Shown one piece after another: positions 8,901 through 15,616 of a stretch of DNA of 64,000 nucleotides (the stretch's first letter is position 1; each line of letters starts with the position of its first letter). Where the stretch lies: contig CAAGEZ010000029.1 of NCBI GenBank assembly GCA_900768995.1, forward strand, positions 53,603-117,602. The letters are read 5' to 3'. The stretch comes from Oscillospiraceae bacterium (GTDB taxonomy: Bacteria; Bacillota; Clostridia; Oscillospirales; Ruminococcaceae). Under the pieces are notes generated by a model. The model saw nothing but the letters and a program-made list of their open reading frames with translations. It was not told where the DNA came from and ran no database searches. Position numbers and translations under genes: made by a program.

Positions 8901-9817
8901 GCAGAGATGTAAGGATAATGCCCGAAATTTCCGAAAAACAGGTCGAGCTTGGACGGACTATGACCGTCACCAAAGAATATGTGACCTTTACGGGACTTCT
9001 TGGAAATGTGCTTGAAGCAGCCGAAACGGCAGAGGGAAAATTCAATGTTGTTATCCCCGAAAATGAGGGCTCTGAAGCGGACGGCGTATTTGCAAGGGTG
9101 ATATCCGCACTTATTGAAGAAAAAGGACTTGCGGACAGGGTCGGCATCATCTCGCCTATGCTTGAAAGCCTGCCCGAAAAGGCGGCGGACACTCAAAAGC
9201 TTTTCCGAGGAATGCTTGCGGCGGACATTGCATATTCCGTACCGAGGGACAGGCGCAGTGAATTTATCTGCGAGCATATTCCAGATGAAACTGAGCTTAC
9301 AGAGCTTGCAAAAAGGGCTTCACTTATCCGCTCCGAGGGAAAAATACTGCGGATAACGGGAACGCCTATGAGCATCTATTCTCTCGGTTCGCACATTCCT
9401 GATTTTCTTGAAGATAAAGGGTATATCCTCAGATATATGCCCCTGTCGAAATACTTCCTGTTTATGTGGAATGATGCAGGAGAGAATTGCAAAAAGCTTT
9501 ATGGGCTTATGCATAAAATATCAGAGGCTTTGGGCGATAATTCTCCCTTTGCCGCCGATGCAGACGTGCTGATAAATGCCGCAGATGAGTGCTTCAAGGG
9601 CTTTGCGGGGGCAAACGGACGGTATCGATATGCAGTCATAACCACAGAGGAAAACTGCTCCGCTGTTATAAACATCACCCCGAGATACGAAAATGTCTCA
9701 TTCGTCCACGAACTTTCGGGAATGAGCTGCCCTGTACCCATACACAGGATATCCGTTGACGGGGACAGCAATGAATCGGAGCTAAGCTCCCTGAACTCAT
9801 TTTTGTATTACATATAA
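5978..9817 (+). CDS. Double BadF/BcrA-type ATPase with DUF2229 (acyl-CoA dehydratase activase-related)
   Basis: This 1279-residue protein carries two ASKHA ATPase modules in tandem. The first spans residues 1 to about 265 (IGIDCGASTIKLV, GGTGSFFE, SGRCAVFAKTD). The second spans about 305-570 (LGIDIGSTSTDLVL, GVTGSGRERIG, EIGGQDSKFI, CSAGTGSLAEEQ, GERCTVFIES, LQGGVAYNP). A DUF2229 region begins near 605 (VGVPLVLVIHKLFPM, GEVCYPVKLIYGH), followed by a HgdB-like C-terminal half. Activators of 2-hydroxyacyl-CoA dehydratases couple ATP hydrolysis to low-potential electron transfer through a [4Fe-4S] cluster held by such cysteines. No dehydratase subunits lie nearby, so the client is unknown. The gene shares operator palindromes with the iron-type importer. 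Confidence 0.88.
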   Translation: MKKIGIDCGASTIKLVCTEDEKVIYTNAREHFGSPFRALGAMVGEFSDTHPECADAPTALCGSCVPDIVNKDCIISDIPAITEGAKLLCPEAMSLIDIGSRSARYIVRTGDTTPPLFSVNEQCAGGTGSFFENQMSRLEMKIEDYSEIVSKAVNIPRISGRCAVFAKTDIIHRQQEGSDISDILLGLCYAMIKNFKAVIVKNLPVKKPLMLCGGTALNIGVIKAVKDVFELSDSELIIPEHFRYASALGAASKAGASLTLNEMKKLLDTTASGNNISRLAPFDLSENVHMTDPECDGVLTDEGAYLGIDIGSTSTDLVLADKNGKLIDYQYLRTSGNAENAVKAGFKSIKERFGGIKIAGVGVTGSGRERIGRLIGADCIKDEITAQARAAAIICPEADTVFEIGGQDSKFIALKNGDVTDFRMNKICSAGTGSLAEEQAARLGLTLKDFGETALTSSAPADLGERCTVFIESAVAAAAAEGVPMADITAGICYAIVKNYMHKVAQQSLIGEHIVLQGGVAYNPAIVAAFKTYFGKKLTVSPYFAISGAYGAAVLAVENMNGRASRFKGFDIDNNTAVNAESGCIFENKEFYDRSLAALTAGCDGKLDPKKKTVGVPLVLVIHKLFPMINAYFKALGLNVLLSSPTNEHTIELAQQYAQGEVCYPVKLIYGHMQELAEKNADYIFMPSIHTMKHEKSGVKHNYGCVYMQTAGRLVAKNLRLEERGIKLLSPVFDLDFGKKAMASAMVQTGTELGFAPPKCMAALLTGSAAMKKYTDTMEAMGRELLDSLRPNEKVLVLITRPYDMSDPVLNMQIPKLLLERGCKLINLEHLPGHSIDISDEYPNIYWPFGQHILSGAKLIKNHPNLYAVYLTNHGCGPDTMLSHLFRREMGGKPYLQIEVDEHYSPVGVITRIEAFLNSLEHHKTVSAGSAIDIKNVSVRHYDVKHLDTDTAPVYIPYLGLYSAMAADYIRSEYGRDVRIMPEISEKQVELGRTMTVTKEYVTFTGLLGNVLEAAETAEGKFNVVIPENEGSEADGVFARVISALIEEKGLADRVGIISPMLESLPEKAADTQKLFRGMLAADIAYSVPRDRRSEFICEHIPDETELTELAKRASLIRSEGKILRITGTPMSIYSLGSHIPDFLEDKGYILRYMPLSKYFLFMWNDAGENCKKLYGLMHKISEALGDNSPFAADADVLINAADECFKGFAGANGRYRYAVITTEENCSAVINITPRYENVSFVHELSGMSCPVPIHRISVDGDSNESELSSLNSFLYYI

Positions 9818-9821
9818 ATTC

Positions 9822-9851
9822 AAAGCCGTCACAGGATACCGTGGCGGCTTT
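9822..9851 (+). terminator. Probable terminator after the BadF gene
   Basis: AAAGCCGTCAC (9822-9832) and GTGGCGGCTTT (9841-9851) form a strong stem just after the stop codon. The following T tract is weak. Confidence 0.5.
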
Positions 9852-9956
9852 GTTATCTGTCATAATGTTAAAACCTTTATAAAAAAATCCGTTTGTAAAA
9901 TTCATCTGCAAGAGTTAAAATATTTCTTGCAAAATCAACGGAAAGGTCTTTTTATT

Positions 9957-10622
9957 ATGGAAGAAAAGAAATTATTCAGAGGAGAAGCCGCTCTCGGAGC
10001 AGCTGTGGTCATAAACAGTCTCGGCGTTGTGCTGATGCTGTATTCGGGAGCGGGAATATCAGCCATATCAAGCGTACCCTATGCATTTTCGGAGGTGCTC
10101 CCCGCACTCACTCTCGGAACGTGGACATACATATTTCAGGGACTTCTTGTTCTCACGCTGATGATAATGAGGAAAAAATTTGTACCCTCATATCTGTTCA
10201 GCTTCGTTGTGGGATTTGTTTTCGGAAAGCTCCTTGACCTCCACGAAATGTGGATAAACACCCTCCCCGACAATATTATTATGCGTGTCATTTACTTCAT
10301 CATAAGCTATGTACTCATCTGCATAGGCATTGCCCTTTCAAACCGCTGCGGACTGCCGATAGTCCCCACAGACCTTTTTCCCCGTGAGCTTTCGGACATC
10401 ACGGGAGTGAAATACTCAAAAATAAAAATAGGCTTTGACATAACCTGCCTTGCAGTTACCGCAGGACTTACATTTTTCTGTCTTGGCCGCATAATGGGAC
10501 TTGGCATAGGAACTGTTCTTGCCGCTTTCACTATGGGCAAGGGTATCGGTTTTGCAGGCGAGCTTATTGACAGGAAATTTGTTTTTGGGAATTTTATGAC
10601 GCTGAAAAAAGATAAGGCATAA
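9957..10622 (+). CDS. YczE/YitT-like integral membrane protein (DUF6198 type)
   Basis: This 221-residue protein has about five or six hydrophobic helices: an N-terminal LGAAVVINSLGVVLMLYSG segment, then GTWTYIFQGLLVLTLMIM, YLFSFVVGFVFGKLLDL, a central pair and FDITCLAVTAGLTFF. The conserved stretch GLPIVPTDLFPRELS sits about two-thirds along. It resembles the YczE/DUF6198 family, whose transport or signalling role is not established. ATG at 9957 is used because GGAAAGG lies 10 nt upstream. It follows the BadF gene on the same strand after a hairpin and is probably transcribed separately or by read-through. Confidence 0.7.
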   Translation: MEEKKLFRGEAALGAAVVINSLGVVLMLYSGAGISAISSVPYAFSEVLPALTLGTWTYIFQGLLVLTLMIMRKKFVPSYLFSFVVGFVFGKLLDLHEMWINTLPDNIIMRVIYFIISYVLICIGIALSNRCGLPIVPTDLFPRELSDITGVKYSKIKIGFDITCLAVTAGLTFFCLGRIMGLGIGTVLAAFTMGKGIGFAGELIDRKFVFGNFMTLKKDKA

Positions 10623-10628
10623 CTGCAA

Positions 10629-10661
10629 AAAAAAATGCTGCCATTGCGACAGCATTTTTTT
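10629..10661. terminator. Bidirectional terminator between convergent genes
   Basis: AAAAATGCTG and CAGCATTTTT arms flank a 9-nt loop, with A and T runs on both sides. It serves the membrane protein (plus) and the kinase (minus). Confidence 0.85.
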
Positions 10662-10663
10662 AT

Positions 10664-12391
10664 TTATGAGGCTATTTCCATAAAATTCTGATAAAGCGGG
10701 TCATCGTACTTTTCATAGTCCCATAGATTCGGTGAAATATATTTGAATGTTGCCAAAGTATCCTCAAGGGTCAGTGAATACACTCTGCCTTCGGGCACAT
10801 AATACTGATCCGAGCCACGGCAGGTTATCTGCTTTGAAGTGTAAAGATACAGATTCAGCATTCCGCTGCTGCTGTATTCAAGGTCGGTGTTGTTATAATA
10901 AAACACCTGTGTGTTTATGGTACTTCCCACGCTTCCCATCGAAAGCACAATGTCCTTATGCCCGTCACTGTTCACGTCAAGAACAGAAAGCTGTACGTAT
11001 TTTCCGTCATAAAGCATTCCTGTTTCCTGATCCATTGTTGCCGTACTTACAAGAAATTTGAAGTAATTATTGTCGGAAATAATGTGAAAATCGGGATAGT
11101 TATAATACATATTCACCACCGAAACGCACAGACTTCTGAAATACTCGTTCTGCCCCTCGGCATTATAGGCTGATATCTGAAAAAGGTCGTCATAGCCGTC
11201 ATCATTATAATCGCAGAGCATTGAGACATATTTGTTTTCTTTGAGGGACTCCGTGTCAATGATGATGTAATCCATAGGTATATCGTTATCGGCTTTGAAA
11301 AGAAGCGGCTCTGCCATTTCCTCGGCGGTTATGCACTGTGCTTTGTTCACATCGAGATTCTTGTAAAATCCCTTGTAATTTTCAAAGGGGTCGGTATTTT
11401 CGGCAGCAGATGTTTCGGAAACTGTGGTGGCTGATGTGTCCGTTTCGGCGGCTGTGACTGTAACAGATTCCGATTCTATGGCAGCTTCACTGCTTTGAAC
11501 TGTTGTGGTCACAGATGCTTCGGAAGCTGTTGTTTCGCTCACAATCGATGTTTCCTTAATATCTTCATTGCTCTCGGAAAATGTTTCAGTCGTTGTCACG
11601 GGAGTCTCGGAAACAGTTTCACTGTAGCTCTGCACCTCTTCCCCGTCAGCGGGCACAGCTTCAATATCTTTATTTGCACCCACAGCCCAAACCGATGCGG
11701 ATATTATGACCGCAGCACCTACTGCTCCGCATATCACCGCCGCCGCAGACCTATTTCCGTTTAACGCTTTTAAAATCTCAGCTGCATCGGAGTAGCGGTC
11801 ATCGGGGTCAAGACGGGTGCATTTGTCGATTATCTTCCTGTATTTCCTTTTATAGGCAAGACTGCCGAAAATGCATTCAAGTGTCTTGCCCAAAGCATAT
11901 ATATCCGAGCGCACATCTGTCTGTGAAAAGCCGTACTGCTCAGGAGGGGCAAAGCCCGCTGTGCCCAGATACCGTGTGTCGCTGTCTGCCTGGGGCTTTA
12001 TCTTTCTTGCGGCCTCAAAGTCGATAAGGCAGATATGACCGCTTGGTGTCATAAGTATATTCGAGGGCTTGATATCACGGTGGATAATGCCGAGGCTGTG
12101 AATGTGGATAAGGACAGCGCACAGCTCCTTTGCGGCTTTTAACATCTGATTTTCGGAAAAACAGGCTTCGGAAATAATGTCGCCGTCCACAAATTCTTCT
12201 ATGACAATAACATCGTTTTCGTCCTCGGAAACTGAGAATATCTTCGGCATAAATCTATGGGGATTTTCCCGCAAAAGCTCATAAACCCCGATATTTCCGC
12301 CGTTTATAACACGCTTTATCCGCTTTTCTCCGCTGTCATCGATGATGCAGTAAACACTGCACCGCTTTGATTTTTTTAAAAGCTGCTCCAC
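10664..12391 (-). CDS. Membrane Ser/Thr protein kinase with extracellular FG-GAP-like domain
   Basis: This protein has about 575 residues. The N-terminal half is an eukaryotic-type kinase: catalytic loop HRDIKPSN, a DFEAA metal-binding motif in place of DFG, and the P+1 region GTAGFAPPEQ. One membrane helix follows (AAVICGAVGAAVIISA). Then comes a Ser/Thr/Glu-rich stalk of about 90 residues, and an extracellular part with two Asp-rich loops, DYNDDGYDDL and DVNSDGHKDI, as in FG-GAP/VCBS calcium sites. No PASTA repeats are present. GTG at 12391 is preferred because AGGGG lies 7 nt upstream; the ATG at 12418 lacks a ribosome site. The glycine-rich ATP loop is poorly conserved. It is divergent from an HTH gene that probably belongs to the same unit. 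Confidence 0.85.
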   Translation of the reverse strand: MEQLLKKSKRCSVYCIIDDSGEKRIKRVINGGNIGVYELLRENPHRFMPKIFSVSEDENDVIVIEEFVDGDIISEACFSENQMLKAAKELCAVLIHIHSLGIIHRDIKPSNILMTPSGHICLIDFEAARKIKPQADSDTRYLGTAGFAPPEQYGFSQTDVRSDIYALGKTLECIFGSLAYKRKYRKIIDKCTRLDPDDRYSDAAEILKALNGNRSAAAVICGAVGAAVIISASVWAVGANKDIEAVPADGEEVQSYSETVSETPVTTTETFSESNEDIKETSIVSETTASEASVTTTVQSSEAAIESESVTVTAAETDTSATTVSETSAAENTDPFENYKGFYKNLDVNKAQCITAEEMAEPLLFKADNDIPMDYIIIDTESLKENKYVSMLCDYNDDGYDDLFQISAYNAEGQNEYFRSLCVSVVNMYYNYPDFHIISDNNYFKFLVSTATMDQETGMLYDGKYVQLSVLDVNSDGHKDIVLSMGSVGSTINTQVFYYNNTDLEYSSSGMLNLYLYTSKQITCRGSDQYYVPEGRVYSLTLEDTLATFKYISPNLWDYEKYDDPLYQNFMEIAS

Positions 12392-12407
12392 CTTTTCACC
12401 CCTGTAC

Positions 12408-12416
12408 TTGACATTC
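12408..12416. repeat. TTGACATTC repeat near the kinase start
   Basis: This 9-mer is part of a longer match (ctgYacTTGACATTCaWtaaaa) to 12622-12642. It recurs inverted at 12667-12675. A possible operator for the divergent HTH protein. Confidence 0.35.
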
Positions 12417-12627
12417 ATTAAAAATTAAGCAAGTTAAAGCAGTTTTTCGCCCCCATTTAATTTTCCGTATATTTTCATTCTTTTGTTCATTTTATTTTCC
12501 TCCGCATTTACCTAAAAACATTTGCAGTATTTGGGCATTTATTTATATCTTACCACAATTTTTTCATATTTTGGTGTGCTGTCAGCTAACAAATAAAAAA
12601 TATATTATCCTCTTTTTACCGCTGCAC

Positions 12628-12656
12628 TTGACATTCAATAAAATTTATGATACCAT
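12628..12656 (+). promoter_or_regulatory. Promoter of the HTH gene, with inverted repeat TTGACATTC/GAATGTCAA
   Basis: TTGACA (12628-12633) and TACCAT (12651-12656) are 17 bp apart. The -35 box opens TTGACATTC, whose exact inverse GAATGTCAA lies at 12667-12675 near the start of transcription. Confidence 0.5.
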
Positions 12657-12695
12657 AATTTCTATCGAATGTCAACAATAAGGGGATTTTGCAAA

Positions 12696-13118
12696 ATGAT
12701 AAAAAACACGGAAGAAATGGAACAGGAAATCACAAGGACGGATAATATATATGATCTCATTGACAACAGCTCTGACAGCTTCAGAAGTGAAACTGTTTCG
12801 GAATATCTCAAAACAAAGCTTGCTGAAAAGGGTATTAAAGCCGCAGAAGCCGTCCGCAGATCAGGGATAGACCGCTGCTACGGTCAGCAGATAATTTCCG
12901 GGATAAGAACGCCCTCACGTGATAAGCTTATCGCAATTTCTTTCGGAATAGGACTTGATCTTTCCGAGATAAACGAGCTTATGAAAATTTCCTGCAACCG
13001 TCCCCTTTATTCCCGTGACAAGCGGGACGCTGTTATCATATACGGTATATCCAACGGTCTTGACATAGGCAAGGTCAACGAGATACTTTACGAAAAGTGC
13101 ATTGACATCATTGAATAA
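12696..13118 (+). CDS. Helix-turn-helix (XRE-like) regulator paired with the kinase
   Basis: This 140-residue protein has an acidic N-terminus and an HTH-like middle (about residues 45-100: VSEYLKTKLAEKGIKAAEAV, then GQQIISGIRTPSRDKLIAI). The C-terminal helical region is probably a second helical bundle. ATG at 12696 is used because AAGGGG lies 10 nt upstream. It is transcribed divergently from the membrane kinase. Genes of this kind are found beside bacterial Ser/Thr kinases and may be their regulator or substrate; that link here is inferred from position only. Confidence 0.65.
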   Translation: MIKNTEEMEQEITRTDNIYDLIDNSSDSFRSETVSEYLKTKLAEKGIKAAEAVRRSGIDRCYGQQIISGIRTPSRDKLIAISFGIGLDLSEINELMKISCNRPLYSRDKRDAVIIYGISNGLDIGKVNEILYEKCIDIIE

Positions 13119-13136
13119 GCGGCTATGCATTTTTCC

Positions 13137-13165
13137 TTGACAACACCCCCGATATATGCTATAAT
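13137..13165 (+). promoter_or_regulatory. Consensus sigma-A promoter of the ZIP gene
   Basis: TTGACA (13137-13142), 17 bp, TATAAT (13160-13165). The predicted start (about 13172) coincides with the 5' arm of a hairpin. Confidence 0.85.
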
Positions 13166-13171
13166 AAACTC

Positions 13172-13202
13172 AGACCGATAAGCAAAAAATGTTTATCGGT
13201 CT
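13172..13202 (+). other. 5'-terminal stem-loop in the ZIP leader
   Basis: AGACCGATAA (13172-13181) pairs perfectly with TTATCGGTCT (13193-13202) over an 11-nt loop. There is no T tract, so it is not a terminator. It would sit at the very 5' end of the transcript, where such stems stabilise mRNA. Confidence 0.55.
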
Positions 13203-13218
13203 TACAAAGCAGCATCAG

Positions 13219-13232
13219 TTAGCATATGCTAA
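13219..13232. promoter_or_regulatory. Operator-like palindrome TTAGCATATGCTAA (site 5)
   Basis: Identical to site 2 at 5006-5019. It lies about 47 bp downstream of the predicted start of transcription and 19 bp before the ZIP coding region, a road-block position. Confidence 0.7.
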
Positions 13233-13250
13233 TTAAAGTCAAATGAAAGG

Positions 13251-14042
13251 GTGATAGCCATTATTGCGGAAATTTTTTGGGGATTACTTATTCCCTTTCT
13301 CGGAACGTCTCTCGGCGCATTATGCGTTATTTTTATGAAAAATGAGTTTCATCTTTCGGTACGCAGGGCGCTCATAGGCTTTGCGGCGGGAGTTATGACC
13401 GCTGCATCGGTGTGGAGCCTGCTTATCCCGTCAATGGAGCAGTCGGCGGATATGGGAAAACTTGCTTGGATACCTGCCGCTGTGGGATTTGTTGCAGGCA
13501 TTGCATTCCTCCTCATTCTCGATAATATTATCCCTCATCTTCACATAAACGCCGAACAGGCGGAGGGACCTCACAGCAGACTGAAAAAGACCACAATGCT
13601 CGTGCTGGCGGTCACTCTCCACAATATCCCCGAGGGAATGGCTGTGGGCGTAGTATATGCGGGAATGGCGGCGGGAAACGGTACTATCAGTGCATCGGGC
13701 GCTCTTGCCCTCGCCATAGGAATCGCCATTCAGAATTTTCCTGAGGGAGCCATTATATCAATGCCCCTGAGAAACGAGGGTATGTCAAAGGGAAAGGCGT
13801 GCCTTTACGGCATACTGTCAGGAGCGGTGGAGCCTGTGGGAGCGGTCATAACCATACTGGCGGCGGGGCTTATCGTTCCCGTACTCCCCTATCTACTGAG
13901 CTTTGCGGCAGGAGCTATGCTTTATGTGGTGGTTGAAGAGCTTATCCCCGAAATGTCGGAAGAGCCTCACTCAAACATCGGCACGGTTTTCTTTGCGGCA
14001 GGGTTTGTTATTATGATGATACTTGATACGGCACTTGGATAA
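13251..14042 (+). CDS. ZIP-family divalent metal transporter
   Basis: This 263-residue polytopic protein has about eight membrane segments and the ZIP signature HNIPEGMAVG in helix IV (about residues 122-131), plus IAIQNFPEGAIIS in helix V. These carry the metal-coordinating His, Asn, Pro and Glu. It would import zinc, iron or manganese (GufA/ZupT-like). The loop between helices III and IV holds HLHINAEQAEGPHS, a His-containing metal loop. The start is uncertain: GTG at 13251 directly abuts the AAAGG ribosome site and no in-frame ATG lies nearby. A terminator follows. The upstream palindrome links it to the iron-type importer. Confidence 0.93.
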   Translation: MIAIIAEIFWGLLIPFLGTSLGALCVIFMKNEFHLSVRRALIGFAAGVMTAASVWSLLIPSMEQSADMGKLAWIPAAVGFVAGIAFLLILDNIIPHLHINAEQAEGPHSRLKKTTMLVLAVTLHNIPEGMAVGVVYAGMAAGNGTISASGALALAIGIAIQNFPEGAIISMPLRNEGMSKGKACLYGILSGAVEPVGAVITILAAGLIVPVLPYLLSFAAGAMLYVVVEELIPEMSEEPHSNIGTVFFAAGFVIMMILDTALG

Positions 14043-14047
14043 AAACA

Positions 14048-14088
14048 AATACCCTGAATGACCTGTTGGGAGGGTCATTCAGGGTATT
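14048..14088. terminator. Bidirectional terminator between ZIP and the small repeat protein
   Basis: Two 16-nt arms, 14048-14063 and 14073-14088, form a perfect stem with T runs on either side. Confidence 0.9.
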
Positions 14089-14092
14089 GATT

Positions 14093-14293
14093 TTACTGCT
14101 TTTTCTTTCTGAAATTCTTCATATTTATCTCGGGGACAGCGAGATTTTCAAAAATAAGATCCCCGTCCTCCTCCTTTGAGATGTCATCATCTTCGGGAGC
14201 CTTTTTTTCAGAACCGACGTGAATTTCAGGCACTGCAAGATTTTCAGAGAAATAATCTATTTTTTTGTCCTTGCCTTTAAATAAGCCTTTCAT
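14093..14293 (-). CDS. Small acidic/basic protein with duplicated ENLAVPEI motif
   Basis: A 66-residue soluble protein of no recognised family. It holds two copies of ENLAVPEI (about residues 17-24 and 48-55), separated by a very acidic stretch (PEDDDISKEEDGD), and ends in basic KNFRKKKQ. AGGAGG lies 5 nt before the ATG, so it is well translated. It begins 12 bp after gltS and must be co-transcribed with it. A regulatory or adaptor role for the transporter is possible but unsupported beyond position. Confidence 0.65.
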   Translation of the reverse strand: MKGLFKGKDKKIDYFSENLAVPEIHVGSEKKAPEDDDISKEEDGDLIFENLAVPEINMKNFRKKKQ

Positions 14294-14305
14294 AAAAACC
14301 TCCTG

Positions 14306-15499
14306 TCAGTTGATAAGATTTATAAAGAATGTGATAACGAGACTGTTTATAAAATCCGCAAACATACTTCCCACGATAGGCACAAGGATATACGCCTTGA
14401 CCGAGGGAGCATATTTTTCCGTTATCGCCTGCATATTCGCCATTGCGTTGGGTGTTGCGCCCATACCGAAGCCGCACACCCCTGCGGAGAGCACCGCTGC
14501 GTCATAATCCCGTCCCATTGCGTTGAACACGATGAAATATGCAAAGAATATCATTATAATGACCTGCGCCGCAAGAAGTATCACAAGAGGAAGTGCCAGT
14601 TCAGCAAGCTGCCACAGCTTTAAGGTTATCATTGCGATGCCGAGGAAAAGCGACAGGCAAATTCCGCCGATGTCGTTTATCTCACCCATATGGATATGGA
14701 GCTTGCCTGTGTATTCATCTATATTTCGCATAAATGCGGCTACTATCATTGAGCCGATGTAAACGGGAAAGGTCATTCCTGTAAGGGAAAGGAGCTTTGA
14801 AACAAGAGTACCGAGACCCATTGCAATTGCAAGCTGATATGCCGCAGGAGCATACATACTTACGGAGCGGTGATGCTTCTGCTCCTCCTCTTCGAGAACG
14901 GTAGCGTCCTCCGGAGCTGCGTCTTTGAGCAGGTCTTTTTTAACTATGAGCCTGCGGGCAATGGGACCGCCGAGAAGTGAACCGATTATCAGTCCGAATG
15001 TGGCTGCGGCGGTGCAGAATGTGGTCGCTCCCTCGATGCCGAAATCCTCAAGAACAGAGCCGAATGCGCCAGATGTTCCGTGACCGCCCACCATCGGGAT
15101 AGAGCCTGTGCACATACCGATGAGGGGGCTTATTCCCATAACCGAGGAAAGTCCTACGGCTGTAAGATTCTGTATGACGATAAGTACACATAGGCATACG
15201 AGGAATATTACAAGGCTCAAGCCGCCAGACCGCAGCACCTTGATGTTAGCCTGAAAGCCAACTGAGGTGAAAAACATTACCATACAAACGTTTTTAAGGG
15301 TTTCATCAAAGCTGAACTCAACTATCCCGCTGACATAGAGCAGGCAGGAAACCACAGCGAATATAACTCCTCCCACAACGGGAGCGGGAATGCAGAAGGT
15401 CTCCAGAAACTTTACCTTCTTTTTCAGAAATCCTCCCAGGAACAGCACTCCCACCGCCGCCGCAAGTGTCTGATACATATCAATATTAAGTACGTGCAA
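14306..15499 (-). CDS. gltS: Sodium/glutamate symporter GltS
   Basis: This 397-residue membrane protein has about ten to twelve hydrophobic segments and the two re-entrant Gly-rich loops of the ESS/GltS family: GSIPMVGGHGTSGAFG (about residues 130-145) and GFGMGATPNAMANM near the C-terminus. It takes up glutamate with sodium. The start is a TTG at 15499, with AAGGAGG 9 nt upstream; an apparent longer start at 15529 lies before this ribosome site. The central cytoplasmic loop is acidic and histidine-containing. It lies between a TAXI binding-protein gene upstream and a small repeat protein downstream, all on one strand. Confidence 0.93.
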   Translation of the reverse strand: MHVLNIDMYQTLAAAVGVLFLGGFLKKKVKFLETFCIPAPVVGGVIFAVVSCLLYVSGIVEFSFDETLKNVCMVMFFTSVGFQANIKVLRSGGLSLVIFLVCLCVLIVIQNLTAVGLSSVMGISPLIGMCTGSIPMVGGHGTSGAFGSVLEDFGIEGATTFCTAAATFGLIIGSLLGGPIARRLIVKKDLLKDAAPEDATVLEEEEQKHHRSVSMYAPAAYQLAIAMGLGTLVSKLLSLTGMTFPVYIGSMIVAAFMRNIDEYTGKLHIHMGEINDIGGICLSLFLGIAMITLKLWQLAELALPLVILLAAQVIIMIFFAYFIVFNAMGRDYDAAVLSAGVCGFGMGATPNAMANMQAITEKYAPSVKAYILVPIVGSMFADFINSLVITFFINLIN

Positions 15500-15522
15500 A
15501 ACAGAAAGCCTCCTTATACTTA

Positions 15523-15610
15523 TAACCAATTAAAAACTGTACAAAAAATCGAGCATAATCTTGCAGATATGGATTATGCGAAGATTTTTTGTCTACAGTT
15601 TTATTGGTTA
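15523..15610. repeat. 88-bp near-perfect inverted repeat
   Basis: Arms 15523-15560 and 15572-15610 are complementary almost throughout, running from TAACCAAT to ATTGGTTA with inner arms GCATAATC and GATTATGC, around an 11-nt loop. The element fills the gap between the TAXI gene and gltS. It could be a terminator/attenuator or a small MITE-like element. Confidence 0.7.
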
Positions 15611-15616
15611 TCAGTA

